The notes below the pieces were generated by a model. That model saw nothing but the letters and a program-made list of their open reading frames with translations, was not told the DNA's origin and searched no databases. Positions 7,982 through 15,826 of a stretch of DNA of 64,000 bases are shown in pieces (the first letter of the stretch is position 1; every line of letters starts with the position of its first letter). Location of the stretch: positions 1 to 64,000 of the forward strand of contig DAHC01000014.1 in the NCBI GenBank assembly GCA_002498375.1, written 5' to 3'. A program made the translations under genes and the position numbers. Source of the DNA: Methanocorpusculum sp. UBA424. Lineage in GTDB: Archaea > Halobacteriota > Methanomicrobia > Methanomicrobiales > Methanocorpusculaceae.

Positions 7982-8452
7982 ATGACCAAGCTCACCGAAC
8001 GGAACTGGACCTTTGACCCCGTCAAAGGAGAGATCATCTCCTCCCGGACCGGAAAACCGATCCGGTTCCAAACAGGCGACGACGGCTACCAGGCGGTCTC
8101 CGTCAGATTCAGAGGACATCGTGTCAAGGTCCTGCGGCACCGGGCCGTCTACATCGCCGGGGCCTGCCGGAGCTTCAAAGACCTCCCGACCGACTTCGAC
8201 CTCCAGGTCGATCACATAAACGGCGACCTCACCGACTGCCGGTTCGAAAACCTCCGGCTCATCACCGCACGGGAAAACAATCGTCCCCAGTCGGGGTATT
8301 TGCTCAGGCTCTTCGGCACGGACGAGGTCGCCAGGCTTCGGGAGAGGTATGCCGCGGGCGTTTCCACGCAGAAAATGGCAGATGAGTATGGCGTTTCGCG
8401 ATCCACGATCTGGCGGCTCGTGACCCGACGGACCTACAAGGAGGTGCTGTGA
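7982..8452 (+). CDS. HNH endonuclease with C-terminal helix-turn-helix
   Basis: From the ATG at 7982 the protein has 156 residues. It contains the HNH nuclease signature VDHINGDLTDCRFENLRLIT (about residues 77-96) and a C-terminal homeodomain-like helix-turn-helix (about 122-154: RLRERYAAGVSTQKMADEYG, SRSTIWRLV), a pairing typical of phage and homing nucleases. The frame stays open back to an ATG at 7796 that overlaps the upstream stop and has a good GGAGGA ribosome site, but those 62 extra residues are translated hairpin-array DNA. Either start is possible. The next gene overlaps its stop (TGATG). Confidence 0.85.
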   Translation: MTKLTERNWTFDPVKGEIISSRTGKPIRFQTGDDGYQAVSVRFRGHRVKVLRHRAVYIAGACRSFKDLPTDFDLQVDHINGDLTDCRFENLRLITARENNRPQSGYLLRLFGTDEVARLRERYAAGVSTQKMADEYGVSRSTIWRLVTRRTYKEVL

Positions 8453-8937
8453 TGGAATCACCCTCACCGATCGATCTCGAGATGCTGCTCTTCGCATGGC
8501 GCCCGGTCCCGGTCGACGAATTCACCGCGGCATTCCGGTATCAGGAGTTCCTTTACTGTATGAAGGAGCTGACGAAGGTCTTCGAAACCCGCCATAAGGA
8601 GCTGATCGGCATCATCAGAGCCGAAGGTCTCGCCTCGGACGAGTTCGTGCTCGAGATCCCGACCGATGATGTCGTGAACACGGATCTCCTGCAGGACGAG
8701 CTGCCGGATGTGTATGACGAGCTGGTTTTCATCCGGCCGTCGGATGCGAAACGGTTCATTGGTCTTGCGGCCCTGTATGATCTGGCGGTGGAGACGGCGG
8801 GCCGCGAACGGGTGGCAGAGGTAGAGCGGGTGAATCTGCAGGATCTGAGAAAGGCGCTCCCGGCAAAGGAGGCGGCAAGGTACACGAAGGCGGAGCCGCA
8901 TGAGAGTCTCGCGAAAGTGGTGCGGGTCGGGAAATGA
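8452..8937 (+). CDS. Hypothetical protein of the HNH cassette
   Basis: A 161-residue acidic, mostly helical protein that I do not recognise. It has no membrane segment and no recognisable catalytic motif; residues around 25-60 (FLYCMKELTKVFETRHKELI) may form a coiled-coil-like helix. ATG at 8452 overlaps the HNH stop; a GTG at 8449 is an alternative. Its stop overlaps the next gene in ATGA fashion, so the whole cassette is one coupled transcription unit. Codon use is as GC-rich as its neighbours. The context (HNH plus HTH proteins) suggests a phage or integrated-element origin. Confidence 0.65.
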   Translation: MESPSPIDLEMLLFAWRPVPVDEFTAAFRYQEFLYCMKELTKVFETRHKELIGIIRAEGLASDEFVLEIPTDDVVNTDLLQDELPDVYDELVFIRPSDAKRFIGLAALYDLAVETAGRERVAEVERVNLQDLRKALPAKEAARYTKAEPHESLAKVVRVGK

Positions 8938-9131
8938 TCTGGTACGATTATCCCGAGCTGCGGGATAAGGAGACGCTTCTTTGGATGCTGCGAAAAGGCA
9001 TGACCCGGGAGGAGATCGCGGAGGTGGTCGGGTGTCCCGTGTCGGCGGTGCGGACTGCGGAGCTTCGGCATACGCTTAAAAAGCCCGTGATCATTATGTC
9101 AGACGAGCTTCGGCAAAAGCTGAAGCTTTAG
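8934..9131 (+). CDS. Small helix-turn-helix protein
   Basis: A 65-residue protein with a central helix-turn-helix (LLWMLRKGMTREEIAEVVGC followed by PVSAVRTAELRHTL, about residues 15-48), similar in layout to the recognition helix of Sigma-70 region 4 or resolvase-type DNA-binding domains. It lacks any other domain, so it is probably a small regulator of the cassette. It overlaps the preceding gene by 4 nt. Its stop is followed at once by a hairpin array and then by the palindrome at 9248-9293, which could be its binding site; that link is a guess from position. Confidence 0.65.
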   Translation: MIWYDYPELRDKETLLWMLRKGMTREEIAEVVGCPVSAVRTAELRHTLKKPVIIMSDELRQKLKL

Positions 9132-9235
9132 GGCTTGCGGGGTGGGCGCTGAAAGCGGCCGACCTCAGCGGAGCAAGTCGAAAGACTTGCGACCAGGTTT
9201 TCGAAGGAAACTTGCGACTGCGGGTTGGACACGAG
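9132..9235. repeat. Hairpin array after the HTH gene
   Basis: Contains GCAAGTC-GAAA-GACTTGC at 9173-9190 and AGGTTTTCGAAGGAAACTTGC at about 9195-9215, joined by the connector GACCTCAGCGGAGCAAG. Both stems and the connector recur in the array at 10032-10196, and the second recurs (inverted) at 51935-51956. Confidence 0.8.
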
Positions 9236-9247
9236 CGGATGGAAAAA

Positions 9248-9293
9248 TCCAATTACTAATTTATTACTAATATCTGTCAAATTAGTAATTGGA
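9248..9293. promoter_or_regulatory. Perfect 15-bp inverted repeat, probable operator
   Basis: TCCAATTACTAATTT (9248-9262) and its exact reverse complement (9279-9293) are separated by 16 nt. The octamer TTACTAAT occurs at 9253-9260, again at 9264-9271, and once inverted at 9281-9288, so three binding half-sites may be present. It is AT-rich inside a GC-rich cassette and lies between the HTH gene and the promoter of the 9447 gene. Confidence 0.6.
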
Positions 9294-9393
9294 CCTGCAG
9301 ACTTCCCGACACCCCTCCACAGACCCACATATAAACCCACCTTTTTTGTGAAAAATCCGCAAAAACTTTACCGCTATCCCCCTCCCTCTCCAA

Positions 9394-9402
9394 GAATATA
9401 AT
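9394..9402 (+). promoter_or_regulatory. Probable TATA box of the 9447 gene
   Basis: GAATATAAT at about 9394-9402 would start transcription near 9424-9427, giving a leader of about 20 nt with a GGGAAAG ribosome site in front of the ATG at 9447. Confidence 0.5.
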
Positions 9403-9446
9403 CAGAGGTTGGACGGGGCCCCAGCTGATCTCGGGAAAGAAAAACC

Positions 9447-9938
9447 ATGACAGCTGATTTTATTCAGACAGCAATCTCGAAGTCCGCAAAGCGGATCTTC
9501 ACCGCAGAGTTTACGAACGCCGCCGCGTATGATGCGATCATCGCAGAAATTACCGGCGTGGAAAATCCCCTCGGCCTTGCCGAAGTCGAGCTCGGGAAGC
9601 AGACCTATAAGACCTATGTGGGCTACTTCGACCCGAACACTTCCGAGATGAACGGCAAGGTTCAGGTCACGGCATATACCCGTGCTGAATATGCCGCAGC
9701 AGTCACCGCCCTTACCGGCAGTGCGGATCTCAAGACCGCATTCGGGAACGGCGGGACTGCCGAGACCTCCGAGATCGGGACCGAAGCAACGTGGAATGTC
9801 CGCATTTCCGCAAAGCTCGGGACCGATACCTTCCAGATCAGTCTCAACCGCGATTCGATGACCGTCTCCGGCTATGCCGACGACGCCACCCTTGCAGCGG
9901 TCGATGCCTGGGCAGACACGAAGCCGGCCCTGAACTAA
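9447..9938 (+). CDS. Hypothetical protein, possibly phage structural
   Basis: A 163-residue Ala/Thr-rich acidic protein with alternating beta-strand patterns and no cysteine. It has no signal peptide, membrane segment or known motif. Composition and size resemble small virion or tail-tube proteins, and it sits beside HNH and HTH proteins, but this is only a compositional hint. It has its own TATA box and ribosome site, so it is a separate transcription unit from the HNH cassette, and is followed 12 nt later by a tiny membrane-protein gene. Confidence 0.6.
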   Translation: MTADFIQTAISKSAKRIFTAEFTNAAAYDAIIAEITGVENPLGLAEVELGKQTYKTYVGYFDPNTSEMNGKVQVTAYTRAEYAAAVTALTGSADLKTAFGNGGTAETSEIGTEATWNVRISAKLGTDTFQISLNRDSMTVSGYADDATLAAVDAWADTKPALN

Positions 9939-9950
9939 CGGGGGCGGGAG

Positions 9951-10049
9951 ATGCAGATCTCCAGCCGGCTTAGGAAGCTGATCCTTGTGTTCCTCGGGTT
10001 TCTCATTATGCTTTTTGGGAAGCTTGTAGATGGTTGGGTTGGACGCTAA
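9951..10049 (+). CDS. 32-residue membrane peptide
   Basis: A short open frame starting at ATG 9951 with GGGAG immediately upstream. The peptide begins MQISSRLRK, then has a single hydrophobic segment LILVFLGFLIMLFG, and ends KLVDGWVGR. Basic N-terminus plus one membrane helix fits a small holin-like or toxin-like membrane peptide. The last five codons lie in the start of the hairpin array, so the natural C-terminus may have been altered by that insertion. It follows the 9447 gene by 12 nt and is probably cotranscribed. Confidence 0.45.
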   Translation: MQISSRLRKLILVFLGFLIMLFGKLVDGWVGR

Positions 10050-10196
10050 AGGCGGCCAACCTCAACTGAGCAAGTCGATAGACTTGCGAGTGGCGGGGAC
10101 CTTTAGGTCCCTCAGCTGAGGCGGGCTGCCCCGAAAGGGGCGGCCTCAGCAGAGCAAGTTTTCGAAGGAAACTTGCGACCAAATCTTTGATTTGCG
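10032..10196. repeat. Largest hairpin array
   Basis: At least five stem-loops in tandem: GGTTGG..CCAACC (10037-10061), GCAAGTC-GATA-GACTTGC (10070-10087), GGGACC-TTTA-GGTCCC (about 10096-10111), GCCCC-GAAA-GGGGC (10128-10141), GCAAGTT..AACTTGC (10154-10176) and CAAAT-CTTTG-ATTTG (10180-10194). Modules are shared with the arrays at 7.8, 9.1, 51.9 and 59.6 kb, joined by CCTCARC.GAG connectors. Confidence 0.85.
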
Positions 10197-10307
10197 TTGT
10201 TTTTCGTGCATTTCGTGTGATGGGCGGGGTGGTCACTGATCCAAAAAAAGAGAGATAGAATACAACCCGCATTCATACTAACATACTAAAGAACTGTGAA
10301 AAACAAG

Positions 10308-10392
10308 TGCGAAGGAAGGGATTCGAACCCCAGAACTCCTACGAGACCAGCCCCTGAAGCTGGCGCCTTTAACCTGGCTTGGCTACCTTCGC
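10308..10392 (-). tRNA. tRNA-Leu (anticodon CAG)
   Basis: A 7-bp acceptor stem GCGAAGG/CCTTCGC, anticodon stem CCAGC/GCTGG with loop TTCAGGG giving anticodon CAG, a long class II variable arm, and T-arm loop TTCGAAT. CCA is not encoded. It marks the right edge of the accessory region. Confidence 0.97.
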
Positions 10393-10569
10393 AGATATGC
10401 TTGACCCTCTGCATGAACAAAGGAATCACTGCACAAACGTGCTTTTAGATATTTGATGTCCTGCTAAATATACATGCGGTTTTATTCGCGGAAAACCGGC
10501 TCGTCCGCGGGGAAAAATATCCGTGGATCCGCCGGCTCACGCGCTTTTGACCATTACCAATATCTTATC

Positions 10570-12261
10570 TTACTGGCCGCCGTTCCCTTCTTCCTCGAAA
10601 CGTTTCATCTCGCGCTCACGCAGCTCGCCCCTTCTGATCTTTCCGGAGAACGACTTCGGAAGCTCCGGCACGAACTCGATGAGTCGTGGATATTTGTACG
10701 GTGCGGTCGTCCGCTTCACATACGCCTGGATATCTCTTGCGAGTTTTTCCGTCGGCTGGTATCCGTCGTGCAGCACGATGAATGCTTTGATGACCATGCC
10801 GCGGATCTCATCCGGCGAACCGACTACGGCACTCTCTTTGACTGCAGGGTGCTCAAGAAGGGTTGACTCTACCTCGAACGGAGAGATACGATATCCCGAA
10901 CTCTTGATCACATCATCGTTTCTGCCGACGAACCAGTAGTATCCATCCTCATCAAGACGTGCCTTATCTCCGGTGTAATACCAGCCGTTCACAAACATCG
11001 CCGCGTTCTCTTCCGGATTATTCAGATACTCCCTGACAAGTCCGACCGGTCTTGGATTCAGCGATACCGCGATCTTTCCGATGTCTCCTATCTCGACTTC
11101 TTTTCCGTCGTCGTCATGCAGCTGGATATGCCAGCCCGGGACCGGTTTACCCATCGAACCCTGCTTAACTTCCATTCCCGGCAGAGTTGCAATACAGCAG
11201 CAGGTCTCGGTCTGTCCGTATCCTTCGCGGATCGTAAGGCCGGTTCCTTCGCGCCAGATCCTAATGACCTCCGGGTTCAGCGGCTCGCCCGCACTCGTGC
11301 AGGTTCGAAGTTCCGAGAAGGAGAACTTCTTCAGGTCAGCGATGATCAGCATACGGTAGATCGTCGGCGGGGCACAAAACGACGTGATGCCGTATTTTTC
11401 GATGAGCGGGAGAAGCTCGGTCGCGTGGAACTTCGTGCGGTAGTCGTACACGAAAATACAGGCTCCGCAGATCCACTGCCCAAAAATCTTACCCCAGCCG
11501 CATTTTGCCCATCCGGTGTCCGATGACGTGAAGTGGACATCATGTTCCGTTAAGTCGTGCCAGAACTTCGCCGTCACCGTCTGTCCAAGCGGGTGGGCAT
11601 AATCGTGCAGCACCATCTTCGGATCTTTCGTTGTTCCTGACGTGAAGTAGATCAGCATCGGGTCGGTCGCAAGAACTTTGCGTCCGGCCGAGCTTACCAG
11701 TTTCGTCGAGACCGGAGCCGGGTATTTGAGTTCGTTCTGGTAGCCGATCCAGGGAATCGGGACCTTTTCTCCCGGCTTGTCGTCAACGATCATGCGGAGC
11801 TGAAGGTGGGGGCACTGGGTCGCTACCTCATCCACTTTAGCCATATTTTCGCTGTCGGTGATGACCATCTTAAAGCCGCCGACCTTGATACGGTAAGCGA
11901 TATCCTTGACGGTAAGCATGTGGGGCGACGGACTGTAGACAGCACCGAGCTTCATGATACCGAGAACCAGGATCCACCACTCAGGAACCCGCGGGAGCAT
12001 CAGAAGAACACGGTCACCTTTCTGGATGCCGAACTTCATCAGGATATTTGCCGCCTCGTTTGAGTGGATCATCATGTCCCAGAAGGTGAACTTTTTTTCC
12101 TCACCTTCCTGGTTCGTCCATATCATCGCAAGATGGTTGCGGTCGCGTTTTGCCCAGGCGTCAATGACGTCGAACGCAAAGTTGTAATGTTTCGGGACAT
12201 CGATGGAGAAGGTCTTGTAAGTCTCCTCGTAGTCTCCGATGTTGCCGGTAGGTTCTGTCAT
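10570..12261 (-). CDS. AMP-forming acyl-CoA synthetase (medium-chain type)
   Basis: Activates a carboxylic acid to its CoA thioester with ATP, through an acyl-adenylate. The 563-residue sequence has the adenylate-forming signatures: the phosphate loop YFTSGTTKDPKMV (about residues 207-219), GYGQTET (about 353-359), YYTGDKARLDEDGYYWFVGR (about 431-450) and the C-terminal catalytic lysine in SGKIRRGELRE (about 541-551). It resembles the medium-chain (ACSM/MacS) branch rather than acetyl-CoA synthetase. Methanogens of this group use such enzymes to assimilate acetate or branched acids; substrate cannot be read from sequence. It is monocistronic, and differs clearly from the three synthetases at 30-35 kb. 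Confidence 0.9.
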   Translation of the reverse strand: MTEPTGNIGDYEETYKTFSIDVPKHYNFAFDVIDAWAKRDRNHLAMIWTNQEGEEKKFTFWDMMIHSNEAANILMKFGIQKGDRVLLMLPRVPEWWILVLGIMKLGAVYSPSPHMLTVKDIAYRIKVGGFKMVITDSENMAKVDEVATQCPHLQLRMIVDDKPGEKVPIPWIGYQNELKYPAPVSTKLVSSAGRKVLATDPMLIYFTSGTTKDPKMVLHDYAHPLGQTVTAKFWHDLTEHDVHFTSSDTGWAKCGWGKIFGQWICGACIFVYDYRTKFHATELLPLIEKYGITSFCAPPTIYRMLIIADLKKFSFSELRTCTSAGEPLNPEVIRIWREGTGLTIREGYGQTETCCCIATLPGMEVKQGSMGKPVPGWHIQLHDDDGKEVEIGDIGKIAVSLNPRPVGLVREYLNNPEENAAMFVNGWYYTGDKARLDEDGYYWFVGRNDDVIKSSGYRISPFEVESTLLEHPAVKESAVVGSPDEIRGMVIKAFIVLHDGYQPTEKLARDIQAYVKRTTAPYKYPRLIEFVPELPKSFSGKIRRGELREREMKRFEEEGNGGQ

Positions 12262-12318
12262 ATGGAATTCTGCTTATGTATTGGAGGTATACTCTAATTA
12301 ATTCTCTGTAATCGTCAG

Positions 12319-13278
12319 TTATTGCGCAAAAAAATACGGGCTCCGGTTCTTCACTGCAGCTCCGACCGCTGCTTTGAGTTCATCCCCGTGAAGTCCCCGG
12401 ATCGATACTTCATTTCCGGTTCGAAGAAGACAGGGTTTTAAAAGCCCGTCGGAGGTCACACGAAGCCGGTTGCAGTTTGCACAAAACTCCGGGTTGTGCA
12501 TCGGCCGGACGACCTCGACTAAAGCGCCGTCGACCAGATACTTTCTCCGGTGGTGCATGTGTCTCGTCGTTACCTGAGAGGAGTTTTTGGCAAACATCTC
12601 TTCAAGACCCGCAACCATTTCCGGATTTCCATGGACGGCAGGATCCATGTCGTCCGTCCATCCGTTTATATCCATCAGTTCGATGATCTGCAGAATGAGA
12701 TTATCCCCGCGTGCACGAACATATGCAAGAAAGTCGGGGATCTCGTGATCATTCATCCCTTTCAAAATGACCATATTCAGTTTGACCGGGGTCAGACCTG
12801 CCGCGAGAGCCGCATCGATCCCGTCAAGAACATCTTTCAGTTTGTCGCGTCCGGTGATTTTTTTGTAGGTTTCCCGGTTCATCGTGTCCAGACTTACATT
12901 CACCCGGGAAAGGCCCGCTGCTTTCAGTTGAGGGGCAAGTTCTGCCAGATGGGTGCCGTTTGTTGTGAGCGACGACTCGATGTGGGGGGGAATGGATCTG
13001 ATGATGTCGAGAAGATCGGGCCTGAGAAGAGGTTCTCCTCCGGTGATTTTTATAGTCTTGATGCCAAGCTCGGCGAAAACGCCGATCAGTTCCGATATCT
13101 CTTCTTTCGTCATCTGAGAAGCACGGTCATCTCTGGTACAGCCGTTCTCCCCTTCTCCTTCTCTATGACAGTAAATACATCGAAGATCGCATGCACTGGT
13201 TACAGCTATCCTGACATTCGATATTGTTCGATTGTATGAGTCGGTAAGGATGTCACTCGCGTCTCTTTCTATCGTCAT
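12319..13278 (-). CDS. moaA: GTP 3',8-cyclase MoaA
   Basis: Radical SAM enzyme for the first step of molybdopterin synthesis, needed for the tungsten/molybdenum formylmethanofuran dehydrogenase of methanogens. The 319-residue protein has the N-terminal CxxxCxxC cluster ligands (C30, C34, C37 in SACDLRCIYCHREG) and a second C-terminal cluster (FCANCNRLRVTSDGLLKPCL). A GGAG/AAGG ribosome site precedes ATG 13278. The start lies 26 nt inside the 3' end of rlmE, so the two genes are cotranscribed. Full length for the archaeal family. Confidence 0.95.
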   Translation of the reverse strand: MTIERDASDILTDSYNRTISNVRIAVTSACDLRCIYCHREGEGENGCTRDDRASQMTKEEISELIGVFAELGIKTIKITGGEPLLRPDLLDIIRSIPPHIESSLTTNGTHLAELAPQLKAAGLSRVNVSLDTMNRETYKKITGRDKLKDVLDGIDAALAAGLTPVKLNMVILKGMNDHEIPDFLAYVRARGDNLILQIIELMDINGWTDDMDPAVHGNPEMVAGLEEMFAKNSSQVTTRHMHHRRKYLVDGALVEVVRPMHNPEFCANCNRLRVTSDGLLKPCLLRTGNEVSIRGLHGDELKAAVGAAVKNRSPYFFAQ

Positions 13279-13864
13279 TTCCTTCTCCTATGAAGTTCTT
13301 TGCAACGATATAACATTCGGCACTCCCCCGACGGGTTGCCGTGGAACGGATGACCCGAACCGAGTAGAACTTCTCCCTAACGAGAGCAAGCAGGTCGTTG
13401 AAGTCGGAACCCTGGAAGGATTTCATGACCAGATTTCCTCCCTGCTTAAGAAGCGTGGAGGCAAAGTTCAGTGCTTCTTCATTGAGACCCATGACCCGTG
13501 CCTGATCGTAGGCTTTTGCTCCCGACAGGTGAGGTGATGCGTCGCAGACCACCACATTCACAAGCGGCATGGCTTCTCTGACTTTTGCCTGAACGGCAGG
13601 GTCGGTGAAATCCCCGGTGATGGTTATGACGTTTTCTAAGGAAACGATCGGATTCAGGTCAACGCCGCAGAGCTGCCCTTCGGTCATCGTTTTTAAGACC
13701 TGAAGCCAGCTGCCGGGTGCCGCCCCGAGATCCACCACATTATCCGTTGGCCGGATTACATTGAATCGTTCATTGATATCTATGAGTTTGTATGCCGAGC
13801 GGGCTCTATACCCGTCCCTCATCGCTTTTCTATATACATTATCTTTTGTCCATTGTGATCCCAT
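13253..13864 (-). CDS. rlmE: 23S rRNA 2'-O-methyltransferase RlmE (FtsJ)
   Basis: SAM-dependent 2'-O-ribose methyltransferase of the FtsJ/RrmJ family, acting on large-subunit rRNA. The 203-residue protein begins MGSQWTKDNVYRKAMRDGYRARSAYKLIDI, contains motif I VVDLGAAPGSWLQVL (about residues 42-56), the catalytic D in VVCDASPHLSG (about 107-117) and K in VMKSFQG (about 149-155). I start at 13864 because GGGAGG lies 7 nt upstream; an upstream TTG (13879) would put the ribosome site inside the gene. A short divergent promoter region separates it from PCNA. Confidence 0.95.
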   Translation of the reverse strand: MGSQWTKDNVYRKAMRDGYRARSAYKLIDINERFNVIRPTDNVVDLGAAPGSWLQVLKTMTEGQLCGVDLNPIVSLENVITITGDFTDPAVQAKVREAMPLVNVVVCDASPHLSGAKAYDQARVMGLNEEALNFASTLLKQGGNLVMKSFQGSDFNDLLALVREKFYSVRVIRSTATRRGSAECYIVAKNFIGEGNDDRKRRE

Positions 13865-13969
13865 TGTTTTTCCTCCCAACTTAACGTATATCTTATATGA
13901 GCGCGGATATAATTATACTATTAAAGTTTGTCACGCTAATATAAGAGAGTGTGTCAAGGGGTTATATTG

Positions 13970-14713
13970 ATGTTAAAAGCAACCATTGAAGCAGATATTT
14001 TCCGTGAGACCATCGATGCGGTTTCAGCACTGGTAAACGAATGCCGTCTTCACGTTGACGAGAAGGGAATCAGAACGATCACGGTGGACACCTCCAACGT
14101 GGCAATGGTTTCTTTGGAACTCTCTGCATCGGCGTTTCTCACATTCGCGGCAGAACCCTGTGAAATCGGTCTCGACATTGAAAAAATCAGATCGATGATG
14201 TCCATGATCGGAAAGACGGACATCGTCTCTCTCGAACTCGACGACTCGGGCAAAAAACTCAAAATCAGTTTCGGCGGATATGAATATTCGATAACCCTGC
14301 TTGATACAAAGACCATCCGAAAAGACCCGAACGCGCCGAACCTGAATCTGCCGGCAACCTTTGAAGTGCCAGGCGCAATGTTCTATGACGCCATCAAGGC
14401 ATCAGGGATGGTTTCCGATAAGATCTCCCTTGCCGTTTCTGCGGACACCTGCGTTTTTACCATGAATGCCGAAGGTGATTCCGATCGGATCAAACGCGAA
14501 CTTGCCGGTGATGATGTTCATTATATTACCTGTGCCGATGCAAGATCCCTGTTCTCTCTGGACTATCTGAAGGATATGGGCAAATCGATCGGCCGTGCCG
14601 AGAAGGTCCAGATCCGTCTGGGCACCGATCATCCGGTCCAGTTCTCCTTCGTCTATGCAGGCGGCAAGGGGAGTGTGGGCTATCTTCTTGCCCCGAGGAT
14701 CGAGGCAGATTAA
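13970..14713 (+). CDS. pcn: DNA polymerase sliding clamp PCNA
   Basis: Homotrimeric replication clamp. The 247-residue protein starts MLKATIEADIFRETIDAVSALV and shows the two-domain PCNA repeat with the interdomain connector near residues 115-130 (KTIRKDPNAPNLNLPATFEV) and the C-terminal VGYLLAPRIE. The frame extends to 13949 but the family start and the AAGGGG site upstream support ATG 13970. It is followed 5 nt later by the primase large subunit, a natural replication pair, and shares an AT-rich divergent promoter (13905-13925) with rlmE. Confidence 0.96.
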   Translation: MLKATIEADIFRETIDAVSALVNECRLHVDEKGIRTITVDTSNVAMVSLELSASAFLTFAAEPCEIGLDIEKIRSMMSMIGKTDIVSLELDDSGKKLKISFGGYEYSITLLDTKTIRKDPNAPNLNLPATFEVPGAMFYDAIKASGMVSDKISLAVSADTCVFTMNAEGDSDRIKRELAGDDVHYITCADARSLFSLDYLKDMGKSIGRAEKVQIRLGTDHPVQFSFVYAGGKGSVGYLLAPRIEAD

Positions 14714-14718
14714 CATTT

Positions 14719-15783
14719 ATGCGCACATCCGTTGAAAAGCGCGATCTGGCACATTATCCTTTTTTACCTGAAGCTCAGGGGCTGCTTGCATCCCGCGGAA
14801 TCAAAGTGGCAGGTCTTTCCGGTTCGAAGATCGGCTGTTCATACCTTGACCGCGCCGCTGAACGGGTGATTACGGCGCTGGATGGAAAAACCGTCTATCC
14901 CGAGTCGGAAGACGATGTTGTTTCCGATATCATAACATATGTTCTTGCACGGGTGCTCGCCTCGGCCGCAAAAGACAAACGAACAATGGACCGGCTCTGT
15001 AAGATGGAGGCAGCCCGTGTTTATGCGTATTTCCATGCCGAGGAGAACGAGCTTTTGAAAAAGCGTGTCTGCGAGGAGCTGGGTCTCGAACTGGGAGACG
15101 GTTCGCTTCCGGTGATTCGGTATGTGGAGCTTGCGTCCCGCGTGCGTGATGCGAAGTGGCGGCTGATCAACCGGGACGTTGAAAGCGGGTTTGTCTCCGT
15201 CTCTTCCGACGAGATGGATGTTTTGATCGCGGAGAGGATACGGGCGATCCTCTCATCAGGTCTGCCGCTCGACATCCCGGAGTCGATCGCAAAAGAGTTT
15301 CTTCCCTGGAGCGACAAGATCCTCTCTGCCGTGCAGGAGCGAACGCTTGTTGAGTTCGGGGCGATCGACGAGTCGGCGTATCCTCCCTGTATCCAGGCGT
15401 TGATCGCGGCGGCGGCGGCAGGCGTGAATCTCACGCATTCGGGCCGTTTTTCCATGACGGCATTTCTGCACAATGTCGGGATGAACGCGGAGCAGGTTGC
15501 GGGAATTTTTGCACGAAGCCCGGATTACAATCCTGATATGACGAACTATCAGGTCGACCATATCCTGACGAACGAGTACACGACTCCTTCCTGCGCCACC
15601 ATGCTGACCCACGGGGTCTGCGTAAATAAGGATAGGCTCTGCGAGTCGGTTTCGCATCCGCTGAATTACTACCGTTCCAAAAAGAAGATGCTGGAAAAAA
15701 TGCGGATCAAAGAGGAAGCTCTGGCAAAGAAAGCGGAGACGGCAGAGAAAGAAAATCCCGAAGTCACGTCTCCCGGGCCGTGA
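14719..15783 (+). CDS. priL: DNA primase large subunit PriL
   Basis: Non-catalytic subunit of the archaeal/eukaryal-type primase that binds PriS and modulates primer synthesis. The 354-residue protein has the helical N-terminal domain and the C-terminal iron-sulfur domain with the four cysteine positions spread over YPPCIQALI, PSCATMLTHGVCVNKDRLCE. The C-terminal tail from about residue 330 is charged and Ala/Glu/Lys-rich. It lies 5 nt after PCNA and is probably cotranscribed. Length is normal for euryarchaea. Confidence 0.93.
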   Translation: MRTSVEKRDLAHYPFLPEAQGLLASRGIKVAGLSGSKIGCSYLDRAAERVITALDGKTVYPESEDDVVSDIITYVLARVLASAAKDKRTMDRLCKMEAARVYAYFHAEENELLKKRVCEELGLELGDGSLPVIRYVELASRVRDAKWRLINRDVESGFVSVSSDEMDVLIAERIRAILSSGLPLDIPESIAKEFLPWSDKILSAVQERTLVEFGAIDESAYPPCIQALIAAAAAGVNLTHSGRFSMTAFLHNVGMNAEQVAGIFARSPDYNPDMTNYQVDHILTNEYTTPSCATMLTHGVCVNKDRLCESVSHPLNYYRSKKKMLEKMRIKEEALAKKAETAEKENPEVTSPGP

Positions 15784-15826
15784 AGACACTTGGTATTTAT
15801 AGGTACAAAAAGCCAATCTTTTTGAT

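Noticed and set aside
5156..10307. An integrative island bounded by tRNA-Leu(CAG)
   Set aside because: I looked by eye for a second copy of the tRNA-Leu 3' end (GCGAAGGAAGGGATTCG) to the left and did not find one, so no attachment site can be claimed.
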